DNA of 64,000 nucleotides from Arthrobacter sp. MN05-02 (GCA_004001285.1 AP018697.1:930001-994000), one strand, 5' to 3'; positions 29,072-39,621 are shown, counted from the stretch's first letter. Notes: generated from the letters alone by a model not told the origin. Program-made: numbers and translations.

Positions 29072-29901
29072 GCGCGCACCTGACGGCCCGGGACTATGCC
29101 CTCAGCGGGTCGAAGCGGCCCCTGGCGGCGCTCTACTCGCGCAACGCGAGGGCCGTCATCGCACGCGGCCTGCTGGCGACGCGCAGCAGCAACTGGCTGA
29201 TCATGGTGTCCGGCTTCTTCGAACCCGTGCTCTACCTCGTCTCGATGGGCGTGGGGCTCGGGGCGCTCGTCGGCACCGTCGCCGGACCGAACGGCGAACA
29301 GATCAGCTATGCGGCGTACATCGCGCCGGCACTGCTGGCCGTCTCCGCGATGAACGGAGCCGTGTACGACAGCACGTGGAACGTGTTCTTCAAGATGAAC
29401 TTCGCGAAGCTCTACCAGGGGATGCTCTACACCTCGCTGGGGCCGCTCGACGTCGCGATCGGTGAGATCTTCCTCGCCCTGCTCCGCGGAGCGATGTACG
29501 CCACCGGCTTCACCGCCGTGATGGCCGTCATGGGTCTCATCACCACGCCCGTGGCCCTGCTCGTGATCCCGGCATCGGTCGTGATCGCGTTCGGGTTCGC
29601 GTCCTTCGGCATGGGGATCACGAGCTTTATGAAGACCTTCCAGCAGATGGAGTGGATCAACTTCGTGATGCTCCCGATGTTCCTCTTCTCGGCCACCTTC
29701 TATCCGCTGAGCGTCTACCCGCAGGGCCTCCAGTGGTTCATCCAGGCCCTGCCGCTCTGGCACGGGGTCGAGCTGCTGCGCCAGATCAGCATCGCCTCGT
29801 TCACCCCGGCCGCCGTGCTCCACCTCTGCTACTTCCTCGTCATGATCGCCGTCGGCATGCTGCTGACCACGCTGCGCCTGCGGAAGCTGTTCCTGAAGTA
29901 G
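29068..29901 (+). CDS. ABC-2 type exporter permease 2
   Basis: Second permease, 277 residues and six hydrophobic segments. It parallels the first: NWLIMVSGFFEPVLYLVSMG near 43, INFVMLPMFLFSATFYPLSV near 200 and QALPLWHGVELLRQISI near 228. The two related but different permeases suggest a heterodimeric channel with the shared ATPase. The ATG overlaps the stop codon of permease 1 (ATGA), and GGGAG precedes it. The gene ends at 29901, convergent with and three bases from the sortase gene, so no terminator lies between them. Confidence 0.88.
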   Translation: MSAHLTARDYALSGSKRPLAALYSRNARAVIARGLLATRSSNWLIMVSGFFEPVLYLVSMGVGLGALVGTVAGPNGEQISYAAYIAPALLAVSAMNGAVYDSTWNVFFKMNFAKLYQGMLYTSLGPLDVAIGEIFLALLRGAMYATGFTAVMAVMGLITTPVALLVIPASVVIAFGFASFGMGITSFMKTFQQMEWINFVMLPMFLFSATFYPLSVYPQGLQWFIQALPLWHGVELLRQISIASFTPAAVLHLCYFLVMIAVGMLLTTLRLRKLFLK

Positions 29902-29904
29902 CCC

Positions 29905-30600
29905 TCACACCACCAGGGTGGCGTAGACCACATAGTTGTCGTCGAAGGCGCCCGTCTCCGGGTTGTAGCCGTCGCAGGTGATGAGGCGCAGCTCCGAGCC
30001 GGGAGTGTTCCCGTACACCGTCAGGTTGGGGAACTCGTCCTTCTGGTAGGCCTCGCCGCGCTGGAACTCGAAGACCGCCGTCGTGCCGTCCTCGCGGATG
30101 ACGTTCATGCGGTCGCCGGACGTGAGGGAGCGCAGGTCCGCGAAGACGCCCTTGCCACCGTCGGTCGCATTGACGTGTCCGAGCATCACGGCAGGTCCGC
30201 GCTCGCCCGGGTTGGGGGACCGGTCGTACCAGCTCGCGGGGGCACCGGGGCCGTCCGGTGGAACCTCCAGGCTCTTGTTCTCGCGGAGTCCCAGGGTCAG
30301 CAGGTCGGTGCGGACACTGATCGAGGGGATCTCGAGCGTGACCGGAGCGGAGGCGGCGAGCACGGCAGGCTGGGCCGTCGGTGGAGCCGCGGGGGCGGCC
30401 GGCTCGGTGGCCGGAGCCGACGAGGGTGCGGCCGATCCGGGTGCGGCGGACGCAGGACCGGCGGAGCCGGTCACGGAGGCCGACGACGGCGCGGGCGTCG
30501 AGGCGGGTGCGTCGGCCGATCCGCAGCCGGCAAGGAGAAGGAGGGCGGCCATCGCCGGGGCCGTGAAGCCCCAGCGATGGCCGGTATTCCGACTGATCAT
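29905..30600 (-). CDS. Class F-type sortase with a lipoprotein signal
   Basis: Sortases attach surface proteins by transpeptidation outside the membrane. 231 residues. The N-terminus ends in a lipobox (LLLLAGC, Cys26), followed by an Ala/Pro/Ser-rich linker to about residue 85 and a class E/F-like sortase barrel. The catalytic His is in PAVMLGHVNATD (about His142) and the catalytic Cys in ELRLITCDG (about Cys209). After the Cys the chain reads YNPETGAFDDNYVVYATL. The arginine usual at the third catalytic position is not there (Asp/Asn instead). It follows the CHRD surface protein gene by 13 bases, so that protein is its likely substrate. Confidence 0.78.
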   Translation of the reverse strand: MISRNTGHRWGFTAPAMAALLLLAGCGSADAPASTPAPSSASVTGSAGPASAAPGSAAPSSAPATEPAAPAAPPTAQPAVLAASAPVTLEIPSISVRTDLLTLGLRENKSLEVPPDGPGAPASWYDRSPNPGERGPAVMLGHVNATDGGKGVFADLRSLTSGDRMNVIREDGTTAVFEFQRGEAYQKDEFPNLTVYGNTPGSELRLITCDGYNPETGAFDDNYVVYATLVV

Positions 30601-30613
30601 GTGCGATCAGGGA

Positions 30614-31390
30614 TTATGCGTTGGTCGCGCGGCGGCGTACGGCGTAGGTTCCGCCGGCTGCTGCTGCGAGGACCAGGCCACCACCGAGGGCGATCATGCC
30701 CGCCGAGTTGGAGGAGGACTCCGTGGCGACACCGGTATCGGCTCCGCCGGAGGGCATGGCGCCCATCTGGGTCGCGGCGAGGGTGCCGCACAGTGCGGGC
30801 GAGGTCGCGCCGAGCGGCAGCTCGGGAGCGATCTCGGACGGGCTGCCGAAGACCTCGGGGGACACACCGGCCGTGGCGGGATCGAGACCGTGCACGACGA
30901 CGACGGCGGTGCCGGCTTCCAGTGACGCCTTGGTCGCGGCATCGAGGGTGATCTCGCGCTGGATCGAGTAGGTCCCGCCCTGGCCACCGAGCTGGAGGTT
31001 CAGGCCCTCGGCAGGCGTGGTCGCGCCGGAGGTGGTGAGCGTGGTCTGGATGTCTCCGTAGCCCGGGACACCCTCGGCGACGTTGATGATCCCGTCGCCA
31101 TTGGCGTCATCGGCGGGCGTGGGGCAGACGCCCTTGGCGCCACCGTGGATGTGCTGCACGTGCGGGTACGGAGCATCCATGAAGGTCTGGGCGAGACCGG
31201 AGACCTGGAGGTTGACCATCGCCTTGTCGCCGGTGACGTCGAGCGTGATGGTGCCGGAGCCCGTGGTGCCGTTCAGCTGGCCGAGGGTGGATGAGTAGGA
31301 GCCGTCGGCTGCCATCGCGGGAGATCCGGCGAGGGCGACAGCGCTGATGGCCAGGGCCGGTACTGCGAGGAGACGCATCTTCTTGTTCAT
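30614..31390 (-). CDS. Secreted CHRD-domain protein with C-terminal anchor
   Basis: Surface protein of 258 residues. A Sec signal peptide (MRLLAVPALAISAVALAGS, cleavage near AMA-AD at 27) is followed by a CHRD-like beta domain. That domain has YPHVQHIHGGAKGVCPTPAD near 75-94 and AVVVVHGLDPATAGVSPE near 162-179. The C-terminus has GADTG (216-220), a Ser-rich spacer, a hydrophobic helix (231-250) and RRR, the order of a cell-wall sorting signal, though the motif is not LPXTG. GGAGG lies eight bases before the ATG. The sortase gene follows at once, suggesting a dedicated enzyme and substrate pair. Binding partners are unknown. Confidence 0.78.
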   Translation of the reverse strand: MNKKMRLLAVPALAISAVALAGSPAMAADGSYSSTLGQLNGTTGSGTITLDVTGDKAMVNLQVSGLAQTFMDAPYPHVQHIHGGAKGVCPTPADDANGDGIINVAEGVPGYGDIQTTLTTSGATTPAEGLNLQLGGQGGTYSIQREITLDAATKASLEAGTAVVVVHGLDPATAGVSPEVFGSPSEIAPELPLGATSPALCGTLAATQMGAMPSGGADTGVATESSSNSAGMIALGGGLVLAAAAGGTYAVRRRATNA

Positions 31391-31561
31391 GGGTAAGTCC
31401 TCCGTAGTGCGAATGAAGCGCACCGTAGGGCGCGCACGACAGTACTTCGGGGTGATGCCGATCACGGATGGGCGGAGATGGGAGAAACATTGGGGAGGCC
31501 TGACAGTTCGCCCGCGGTGGAAGGAGGGGGAGGCATCCGGACGATGCGGGAGAATGGTCGG

Positions 31562-32044
31562 ATGCAGCCACTTGGAAGTAATGGGCGGCCCGCGGGCCGG
31601 GGTATGAGCATGCGCATGGGCAGCGCCGGGATGGCGATCATGCTCGTCGTGTTCCTGGTCGCCGTGGTCTTCGCCGCGAACCAGAACGACGTCGTCGGCT
31701 GGCTGGTGGTGATCATCTCCCTCGGCTGGCTCCTGGTCTTCAGTTTCGTCGTGTTCAGCCTCCGCTCTGCTGCGCGCAAGGCCGCGTCCCGCCTCCAGGG
31801 GCACGCGGGGTACGGCGGACAGGGACAGGCCGCCCCGGTCGCCGTCGACAGGGCCCGGGACCTCAAGCTGGACCACAGCTTCAAGATCGTCCAGGTGCAG
31901 GTCGGGGTCGTCCGTGAATACCTCGGCCGGGACGAGGGAATGGTCGAGCGCGCACTCGAGACGATCGAGATCACCTCGCACAATGCCCGCTCCATGATGA
32001 AGGGGTCCACCGACGGTCCCGTGGAGGGCACCGTCGTCGACTGA
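31562..32044 (+). CDS. LapA-like (DUF1049) two-helix membrane protein
   Basis: Protein of about 160 residues. Two closely spaced membrane helices (MAIMLVVFLVAVVFAANQND and VGWLVVIISLGWLLVFSFVV) form a hairpin, as in LapA-domain/DUF1049 proteins. A polar cytoplasmic tail follows, with charged helical sequence at IVQVQVGVVREYLGRDEGMV. The role is unknown in actinobacteria. Starts at 31544, 31562 and 31607 are all possible. GGGAG nine bases before 31562 favours that one. It lies divergent from the CHRD-sortase pair and just before xth. Confidence 0.55.
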   Translation: MQPLGSNGRPAGRGMSMRMGSAGMAIMLVVFLVAVVFAANQNDVVGWLVVIISLGWLLVFSFVVFSLRSAARKAASRLQGHAGYGGQGQAAPVAVDRARDLKLDHSFKIVQVQVGVVREYLGRDEGMVERALETIEITSHNARSMMKGSTDGPVEGTVVD

Positions 32045-32083
32045 CGGGCCCCCGTCGGAGATGAATCGGAATATCGTGCGGGG

Positions 32084-32089
32084 TAAGGT
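32084..32089 (+). promoter_or_regulatory. -10 element TAAGGT, leaderless start of xth
   Basis: TAAGGT is followed by seven bases and the GTG at 32097. This supports the GTG over an in-frame ATG at 32061, which lies upstream of the -10 element. Confidence 0.55.
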
Positions 32090-32096
32090 TGATCGA

Positions 32097-33976
<1,880 letters not shown>

Positions 33977-33979
33977 TCC

Positions 33980-34579
33980 ATGTGCGCCTCGACCGGTCAG
34001 CCCAGCGAAGCGGTGACGACCATGGCCGCGTCCGGCGGGAACGGCAGCTGCGTCGGGATCACCATTGCGATCCCCGAGCCCCTCGCCGGCGCCCTGGAGT
34101 CGTGGCGGGCGTCGTTCGGGGATCCCATGGCGGCCGTCGTGCCCCCGCACATCACCCTCATCACGACGACGCCGGCCTCCGACTGGGACGCGACGATCGA
34201 CCACGTGCGGGCGGTCGCCCGCACGCAACGGCCCTTCGAGGTGCGCCTGCGCAGCACCGGGTCCTTCCGCCCGGTCTCGCCCGTGGTGTTCCTGAAGCTC
34301 GTCGAGGGCTTCGACGAATGCGTCGAGCTGCACGCGAGGCTCCAGACCGGACCGCTGGAACGGGACCTGGACTTCCCCTTCCATCCGCACGTCACCGTGG
34401 CGCATGATGTGTCCGAGGCCGGCATGGACGCCGCGGTCGAGGAACTCCACGCGTTCGAGGCCTCCTTCGAGGTGCGATCGATGGGACTCTACGAGCACGT
34501 GCCGTCGGGTCTGTGGAAGCTGAGGGAGGAGCTGCATTTTGGCGAAGTCGCTGACGGCTCCGAAACCGCCGCAGGTTGA
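33980..34579 (+). CDS. 2'-5' RNA ligase / cyclic phosphodiesterase-like protein
   Basis: Protein of 199 residues of the 2H phosphoesterase superfamily. Its two HxT motifs are PPHITLITTT near residue 54 and FHPHVTVAHD near 138, which form the paired catalytic site. Family members cut or join 2'-5' linkages or cyclic phosphates in RNA; the substrate is unknown. It begins three bases after trpS and ends 41 bases inside the next gene, so it is part of the xth-trpS operon. An in-frame ATG at 34022 is an alternative start that would drop a poorly conserved tail. Confidence 0.85.
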   Translation: MCASTGQPSEAVTTMAASGGNGSCVGITIAIPEPLAGALESWRASFGDPMAAVVPPHITLITTTPASDWDATIDHVRAVARTQRPFEVRLRSTGSFRPVSPVVFLKLVEGFDECVELHARLQTGPLERDLDFPFHPHVTVAHDVSEAGMDAAVEELHAFEASFEVRSMGLYEHVPSGLWKLREELHFGEVADGSETAAG

Positions 34580-35642
34580 CCAGCCCTCGCCGGCCAGCCT
34601 GCCGGACCTCCGCCGCAAGGTCCTCGACGCCCAGGTGCGCCTGGGCCGGCTGACCCGCTCGGGAAGCGGAGGTTCCGAGCTCCTGCTGGCGCGGCTCGAC
34701 CTCGCCATCTGCCGGTTCTACACCCTGCGACCCGTACGGGTCGTGCTGCTGTACAACGAGCGCAGGGGCCCGCTGATGGCGGCCGGGCTGGCCTACCGAC
34801 TGTTCTTCGCAATCGCGGCACTCCTGGTCGTGGGGTTCGCTGCGCTCGGCATCGTCGTCGCGGGGGACGCGAACCTCCGGGATCTCTCCGTGGACGCCCT
34901 CGACCGGGCGGTGCCGGGACTGATCGACAGGGGCGAGGACGGGCGAGGACTCGTGACCCCGGCCCGTCTCTTCGACGCGACGAGTGGGCTGGGCTGGACG
35001 ATCGTCGTCTCGTCGGCCGTGATGCTCGTGACGGCACTCGGCTGGATCGGCGGTATGCGTCAGGCGATGCGCGGGATCTTCGCCCTCCAGCCCGTCGCGG
35101 CGCCCCCTGTCGTGCTCTGGCTGAAGGATCTGGGTACGCTCGCAGTGCTCGGTGTCATCATGCTCGTGACCACGGGACTGGGTATCGTCGCCACCAACTC
35201 GCTGGGCGCTCTCCTGGCGATCCTCCAGCTCGCCGCAGTGAGCCAGCTGCTGACGCAGGCGGCAGGATTCGCCGTGATGATCCTGCTGGACATCCTCGTG
35301 GCCGCGGTGCTGTTCCACTCGGCATCGGCCATCCAGATGCCGCGCCGGATCCTGCTCCAGGGGTCGATCATCGCGGGGCTGGGGACGACACTGCTGCGGA
35401 CCTTCTCGGCGCAGATCCTCGGCAACTTCGGCAACAATCCTCTGCTGCTGTCCTTCGCCGTGATCCTGGCGCTGTTCATCTGGTTCTTCCTCCTCAGCCA
35501 GGTGTACCTGCTGGCGACGGCCTGGTGCGCCGTGGGGTCGGCCGACGCCGTCACCAGGGCGGAGCGCGAACACCACGCGAAGGGCGGCACGCTGCGGCAG
35601 CGGAGCCGCCGGAAGCCGGGCACCGGGAATCCTCCCACCTGA
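34539..35642 (+). CDS. YihY/BrkB-family membrane protein
   Basis: Integral membrane protein of 367 residues with about six long hydrophobic segments, of the YihY/virulence factor BrkB family. Typical stretches are RGPLMAAGLAYRLFFAIAAL near residue 75 (the family's conserved AaglayrlffAi), MLVTALGWIGGMRQAMRGIF near 160, and PLLLSFAVILALFIWFFLLS near 303. It has an N-terminal charged region and a basic C-terminal tail. Function is not established for the family. The TTG start at 34539 follows GGAGG by nine bases and overlaps the preceding gene. It ends the xth-trpS operon before a strong terminator. Confidence 0.85.
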   Translation: MAKSLTAPKPPQVDQPSPASLPDLRRKVLDAQVRLGRLTRSGSGGSELLLARLDLAICRFYTLRPVRVVLLYNERRGPLMAAGLAYRLFFAIAALLVVGFAALGIVVAGDANLRDLSVDALDRAVPGLIDRGEDGRGLVTPARLFDATSGLGWTIVVSSAVMLVTALGWIGGMRQAMRGIFALQPVAAPPVVLWLKDLGTLAVLGVIMLVTTGLGIVATNSLGALLAILQLAAVSQLLTQAAGFAVMILLDILVAAVLFHSASAIQMPRRILLQGSIIAGLGTTLLRTFSAQILGNFGNNPLLLSFAVILALFIWFFLLSQVYLLATAWCAVGSADAVTRAEREHHAKGGTLRQRSRRKPGTGNPPT

Positions 35643-35700
35643 GTTGACCTGCCGGTCCTGCTCGCAGCGACGACGCACTCAGGGGGTACCGGGAACGCGG

Positions 35701-35730
35701 AAGGGCGGCCCGCCGGTGCGGGCCGCCCTT
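35701..35730. terminator. Bidirectional terminator between YihY and sdhB
   Basis: A perfect 13-bp stem (AAGGGCGGCCCGC/GCGGGCCGCCCTT) with a four-base loop lies between the convergent genes. Confidence 0.8.
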
Positions 35731-35765
35731 CTCGGCAGCTGGAGTGGTCCTCGCTGGTGTCGGGG

Positions 35766-36554
35766 TCAGACCTTGCGGGTCAGGATCGCCTGCTTGACCT
35801 CGGAGATCGCCTTCGTGACCTGGATGCCGCGCGGGCAGGCCTCCGAGCAGTTGAAGGTGGTCCGGCACCGCCAGACACCTTCCTTGTCGTTGAGGATCTC
35901 GAGGCGCATGTCCCCGGCGTCGTCGCGCGAGTCGAAGATGAAACGGTGCGCGTTCACGATCGCCGCGGGGCCGAAGTACTGGCCGTCGGTCCAGAAGACG
36001 GGGCAGGACGACGTGCACGCGGCGCAGAGGATGCACTTGGTGGTGTCGTCGTAGCGGTCGCGCTCCTCGGCGGACTGCAGGCGCTCCTTCGCGGGCTCGT
36101 GGCCCTTGCTGATCAGGAACGGCATGATCTCGCGGTAGGACTGGAAGAACGGCTCCATGTCGACGATGAGGTCCTTCTCCACGGGCAGGCCCTTGATGGG
36201 CTCCACGAGGATGGGCTTCAAGGTGTCGAGGTCCTTCAGCAGGGTCTTGCAGGCCAGGCGGTTGCGCCCGTTGATGCGCATGGCGTCGGAGCCGCAGACG
36301 CCGTGCGCACACGAGCGGCGGAAGGAGACGGAACCGTCATGCTCCCACTTGACCTTGTGCAGCGCATCCAGCACGCGGTCCGTGCCGTACATGGTCAGCT
36401 TCCACTCGTCCCAGTGGGCCTCGTCGGAGACCTCGGGATTGTAGCGGCGGACCTTCAGGGTGATGTCGAACGTGGGGATCTCTCCACCGCCGCCGACGCC
36501 GGGGGCGAGCTCGACCTTGGAGGCCGGCTCCTTTTCCATCGTTTCGGTGCTCAT
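35766..36554 (-). CDS. sdhB: Succinate dehydrogenase iron-sulfur subunit
   Basis: Iron-sulfur subunit of complex II, passing electrons from SdhA to quinone. 262 residues. The 2Fe-2S ligands are in SFRRSCAHGVCGSDAMRING and ACKTLLKDL near 80-110. The 4Fe-4S and 3Fe-4S ligands are in KCILCAACTSSCPVF near 165 and NCSEACPRGIQVTKAI near 240. This is the full set expected. Its ATG overlaps the sdhA stop by one base. It is the last gene of the sdhCDAB operon. Confidence 0.97.
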   Translation of the reverse strand: MSTETMEKEPASKVELAPGVGGGGEIPTFDITLKVRRYNPEVSDEAHWDEWKLTMYGTDRVLDALHKVKWEHDGSVSFRRSCAHGVCGSDAMRINGRNRLACKTLLKDLDTLKPILVEPIKGLPVEKDLIVDMEPFFQSYREIMPFLISKGHEPAKERLQSAEERDRYDDTTKCILCAACTSSCPVFWTDGQYFGPAAIVNAHRFIFDSRDDAGDMRLEILNDKEGVWRCRTTFNCSEACPRGIQVTKAISEVKQAILTRKV

Positions 36555-38332
36555 CAGTACTTACGCTCCATGGGCTGGTATCGGGTGAAGATAACCGGTT
36601 TGGTCTCAAGGCGGACGCCACTCGTCTCGGTGGCGCTCGGGTCCTTGTAGGCCATGGAATGGGTCATGAAATTCTCGTCGTCACGCTCCGGGTAGTCCTC
36701 GCGGAAGTGGCCGCCGCGCGACTCCTTGCGGTGCAGGGCCGCCGCCGTCATGACCTTCGCCATGTCGAGGAGGAAACCGAGCTCGACGGCTTCGAGGAGA
36801 TCGAGGTTGAACCGCTTGCCCTTGTCCTGCACGGTGATCCGCGTGTACCGCTCCTCCAGCGTATCGATCACGCGGAGGGCCTCGAGCAGGGTCTGCTCGG
36901 TGCGGAACACCTGGACATTCGCGTCCATGATGTCCTGCAGTTCCTTGCGGATCTGCGCCACGCGCTCTCCGCCTTCCGAGCTGCGTGCCCGGTTGAGGAG
37001 CTCCTCGGTCTCGACCGTGGGGTTCTCGGGGATCTCGACGAAGTCTGCCGTCAGCGCGTACTCGGCCGCGGCCAGCCCTGCGCGCTTCCGGAAGACGTTG
37101 ATGTCCAGGAGCGAGTTGGTCCCGAGGCGGTTCGAGCCGTGCACCGAGACGCAGGCGACCTCCCCGGCCGCGTAGAGGCCCGGGACCACGGTGTCGTTGT
37201 CCGCGAGGACCTCGGCCTTGACGTTCGTCGGGATGCCGCCCATGGCGTAGTGCGCCGTAGGGAACACGGGGACCGGTTCCGTGTAGGGCTCCACGCCGAG
37301 GTAGGTGCGGGCGAACTCGGTGATGTCGGGGAGCTTCGCGTCGATGTGCGCGGGCTCGAGGTGTGTCAGGTCGAGGAGGACGTAGTCCTTGTTCGGCCCG
37401 GCACCGCGGCCCTCGCGGACCTCGTTCGCCATGGACCGGGCGACGATGTCTCGCGGGGCGAGGTCCTTGATGGTGGGGGCGTAGCGCTCCATGAAGCGCT
37501 CACCCTCCGAGTTGCGGAGGATGGCGCCCTCGCCGCGGGCGGCCTCGGAGAGCAGGATGCCCAGTCCGGCGAGGCCGGTCGGGTGGAACTGGAAGAACTC
37601 CATGTCCTCGAGCGGGATCCCCCGCCGGAAGGCGATGCCCATGCCGTCACCGGTCAGCGTGTGGGCGTTCGACGTCGTCTTGTAGACCTTGCCGACACCG
37701 CCCGAGGCGAAGACGACGGACTTGGCCTGGAAGACGTGCAGTTCACCCGAGGCGAGATCGTAGGAGACGACGCCGGCCACGCGCTTCTGGATGCGCGTCA
37801 CGCCGTCGACCGTCACCTCCTGGTCCACCATCAGCAGGTCGAGGACGTAGTACTCGTTGTAGAACTCGACGTTGTGCTTGACGCAGTTCTGGTAGAGCGT
37901 CTGCAGGATCATGTGCCCCGTGCGGTCCGCTGCGTAGCAGGACCGGCGGACGGGGGCCTTGCCGTGGTCGCGGGTGTGGCCGCCGAAGCGCCGCTGGTCG
38001 ATGCGCCCCTCGGGCGTGCGGTTGAACGGCAGGCCCATCTTCTCGAGGTCGAGGACCGCCTCGATGGCTTCCTTGGCCATGACCTCGGCCGCGTCCTGGT
38101 CGACGAGGTAGTCGCCGCCCTTGACGGTGTCGAAGGTGTGCCACTCCCAGTTGTCCTCCTCGACGTTGGCGAGTGCAGCGCACATGCCGCCCTGCGCCGC
38201 ACCCGTGTGGGACCGGGTGGGGTAGAGCTTCGTCAGGACGGCGGTGCGGGCGCGCTGCCCTGATTCGATGGCGGCGCGCATCCCCGCGCCACCGGCGCCG
38301 ACGATGACGACGTCGTACTTGTGGACCTGCAT
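36554..38332 (-). CDS. sdhA: Succinate dehydrogenase flavoprotein subunit
   Basis: FAD-binding catalytic subunit of complex II, oxidising succinate to fumarate on the cytoplasmic side. 592 residues. The Rossmann motif is DVVIVGAGGAGMRAAIESGQ at the N-terminus. RSHTGAAQGGMCAAL holds the FAD-linking region (the His of SHT.AAQGG). RFGGHTRDHGKAPVRRSCYA and the active-site PTAHYAMGGIPTN near 350 follow. HGSNRLGTNSLLDINVFRKR closes the FAD site. It starts 88 bases after sdhD and overlaps sdhB. Confidence 0.97.
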   Translation of the reverse strand: MQVHKYDVVIVGAGGAGMRAAIESGQRARTAVLTKLYPTRSHTGAAQGGMCAALANVEEDNWEWHTFDTVKGGDYLVDQDAAEVMAKEAIEAVLDLEKMGLPFNRTPEGRIDQRRFGGHTRDHGKAPVRRSCYAADRTGHMILQTLYQNCVKHNVEFYNEYYVLDLLMVDQEVTVDGVTRIQKRVAGVVSYDLASGELHVFQAKSVVFASGGVGKVYKTTSNAHTLTGDGMGIAFRRGIPLEDMEFFQFHPTGLAGLGILLSEAARGEGAILRNSEGERFMERYAPTIKDLAPRDIVARSMANEVREGRGAGPNKDYVLLDLTHLEPAHIDAKLPDITEFARTYLGVEPYTEPVPVFPTAHYAMGGIPTNVKAEVLADNDTVVPGLYAAGEVACVSVHGSNRLGTNSLLDINVFRKRAGLAAAEYALTADFVEIPENPTVETEELLNRARSSEGGERVAQIRKELQDIMDANVQVFRTEQTLLEALRVIDTLEERYTRITVQDKGKRFNLDLLEAVELGFLLDMAKVMTAAALHRKESRGGHFREDYPERDDENFMTHSMAYKDPSATETSGVRLETKPVIFTRYQPMERKY

Positions 38333-38420
38333 ACTGGTCGCTCTTTCTGTTGAAACCGGTGTGTGTGCACAGGGGCGCCCCAGGAGGCCCGCCGTGCGGG
38401 AACTGCCGACGTGGGCAGGC

Positions 38421-38888
38421 TTACGGTGCGGGGCAGTAGTCCGCGACGTGAGCCACTCCGTCGATGACGGGGCAGGGGTCGAACGTGAAGATCACGAGGG
38501 TGCCGAGCACCAGGATGACCACGGTCGCCGTGTACAGGACGCCCTTGAGCCACATGCGGGTGCTGTTCTTCTCGGCGTAGTCGTTGATGATCACGCGGAT
38601 GCCGTTGGTGCCGTGCAGCATGGACAGCCACAGCAGCGTGAGGTCCCAGATCTGCCAGACGGGGTCCGCCCACTTGCCGGCGACGAAGCCGAAGTCGATC
38701 CCGGTGATGCCGTCACCGGCGACGAGGTTCACGTAGAGGTGGACGAGGATCAGCACCAGGAGGATGGCGCCGGAGAGGCGCATGAAGAGCCAGGCGGTCA
38801 TCTCGAAGTTGCCGCGCGAGCCGGGGGTGCGTGAATAGCCCGGGGCGACGCGTCCGGAGCGGGGGCTTTCGATGGTTGGGGTAGCCAT
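38421..38888 (-). CDS. sdhD: Succinate dehydrogenase membrane anchor subunit
   Basis: Hydrophobic anchor of complex II, 155 residues with three membrane helices (LFMRLSGAILLVLILVHLYV, TLLWLSMLHGTNGIRVIIND, VVILVLGTLVIFTFDP). The helix with LSMLHGTNGIRVIINDYAEK holds the histidine expected to bind heme b and the residues near the quinone site. The ATG at 38888 has GGAGG nine bases upstream, which decides the start; the frame stays open far upstream. It follows sdhC by five bases. Confidence 0.92.
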   Translation of the reverse strand: MATPTIESPRSGRVAPGYSRTPGSRGNFEMTAWLFMRLSGAILLVLILVHLYVNLVAGDGITGIDFGFVAGKWADPVWQIWDLTLLWLSMLHGTNGIRVIINDYAEKNSTRMWLKGVLYTATVVILVLGTLVIFTFDPCPVIDGVAHVADYCPAP

Positions 38889-38893
38889 GGGTA

Positions 38894-39277
38894 CTAACCT
38901 CCGAAGACGTGCGAGAGATGGCGGATCGAGAAGGCGATCATGACGACCGCCCAGAGGCCGAGGACGGCCCACAGCATCTGGCGGTGGTACTTGGGGCCCT
39001 TCTTCCAGAAGTCCACGAGGATGACGCGGACCCCGTTGAAGGCGTGGAACAGGATGGCCGCGACGAGGCCGAGTTCCCCGAGACCCATGATCGGGTTCTT
39101 GTACGAGGCGATGACGGCGTCGTAGGCTTCCGGCGAAACACGGACGAGCGACGTGTCCAGGACGTGCACGAGGAGGAAGAAGAAAATCACTACCCCGGTG
39201 ATGCGGTGGGCCACCCAGGACCATTGGCCTTCCCGGCCACGGTAGAGGGTGCCTGCTGGTGTCAGTGTCTTCGGCAT
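38894..39277 (-). CDS. sdhC: Succinate dehydrogenase cytochrome b556 subunit
   Basis: Second membrane anchor of complex II, 127 residues with three helices. TLYRGREGQWSWVAHRITGV near residue 10 is the SdhC signature region (quinone-site Ser and Arg). VVIFFFLLVHVLDTSLV follows, and ILFHAFNGVRVILVDFWKKG near 75 carries the heme-ligand His. GGAGG lies eight bases before the ATG at 39277. It is the first gene of sdhCDAB, with a good promoter at 39391-39363 and a leader of about 80 bases. Confidence 0.92.
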   Translation of the reverse strand: MPKTLTPAGTLYRGREGQWSWVAHRITGVVIFFFLLVHVLDTSLVRVSPEAYDAVIASYKNPIMGLGELGLVAAILFHAFNGVRVILVDFWKKGPKYHRQMLWAVLGLWAVVMIAFSIRHLSHVFGG

Positions 39278-39362
39278 TGAAATTACCTCCCTGCATCGCA
39301 TGGGCGTTAGCGCGTTATACGCAGGGATTACGCCGGTGCGACAGCACTCTTCAGATAAGAAT

Positions 39363-39391
39363 AATGTAGGCCGGTGACACTTCCCGTTCAA
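39363..39391 (-). promoter_or_regulatory. Promoter of sdhCDAB
   Basis: On the minus strand TTGAAC (39391-39386) and TACATT (39368-39363) are 17 bases apart, a near-consensus housekeeping promoter. The transcript would start about 80 bases before the sdhC ATG. The rest of 39392-39608, on the manC side, shows no gene. Confidence 0.55.
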
Positions 39392-39608
39392 TTTAGGCCG
39401 CCCTTCCCTGTGACCTTGTTAACACCCGTGCGCAGCAGGCCGGACAGGGCATCGGCAGGGCGCCGGCAGGGGGTCGGCCGGGACGGTGGCGAGGGCCGGA
39501 GCCGGGGGCCGTCACGGGGCTGACGGAGGTCCTCTTCCCGAGAGCCGGAGGCGCTGCCGGGGCCGTCCCCGATGGAGGCCGGATCGCCGCCGGATACCGC
39601 CCGTCCGT

Positions 39609-39614
39609 TACCGT
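39609..39614 (+). promoter_or_regulatory. -10 element TACCGT, leaderless start of manC
   Basis: TACCGT is followed by seven bases and the ATG at 39622. No Shine-Dalgarno sequence precedes the start. Confidence 0.45.
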
Positions 39615-39621
39615 GGAACGG

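Noticed and set aside
36659..38263. 534-codon plus-strand frame opposite sdhA
   Set aside because: It is the antisense shadow of a highly conserved gene and has no ribosome site or motif.
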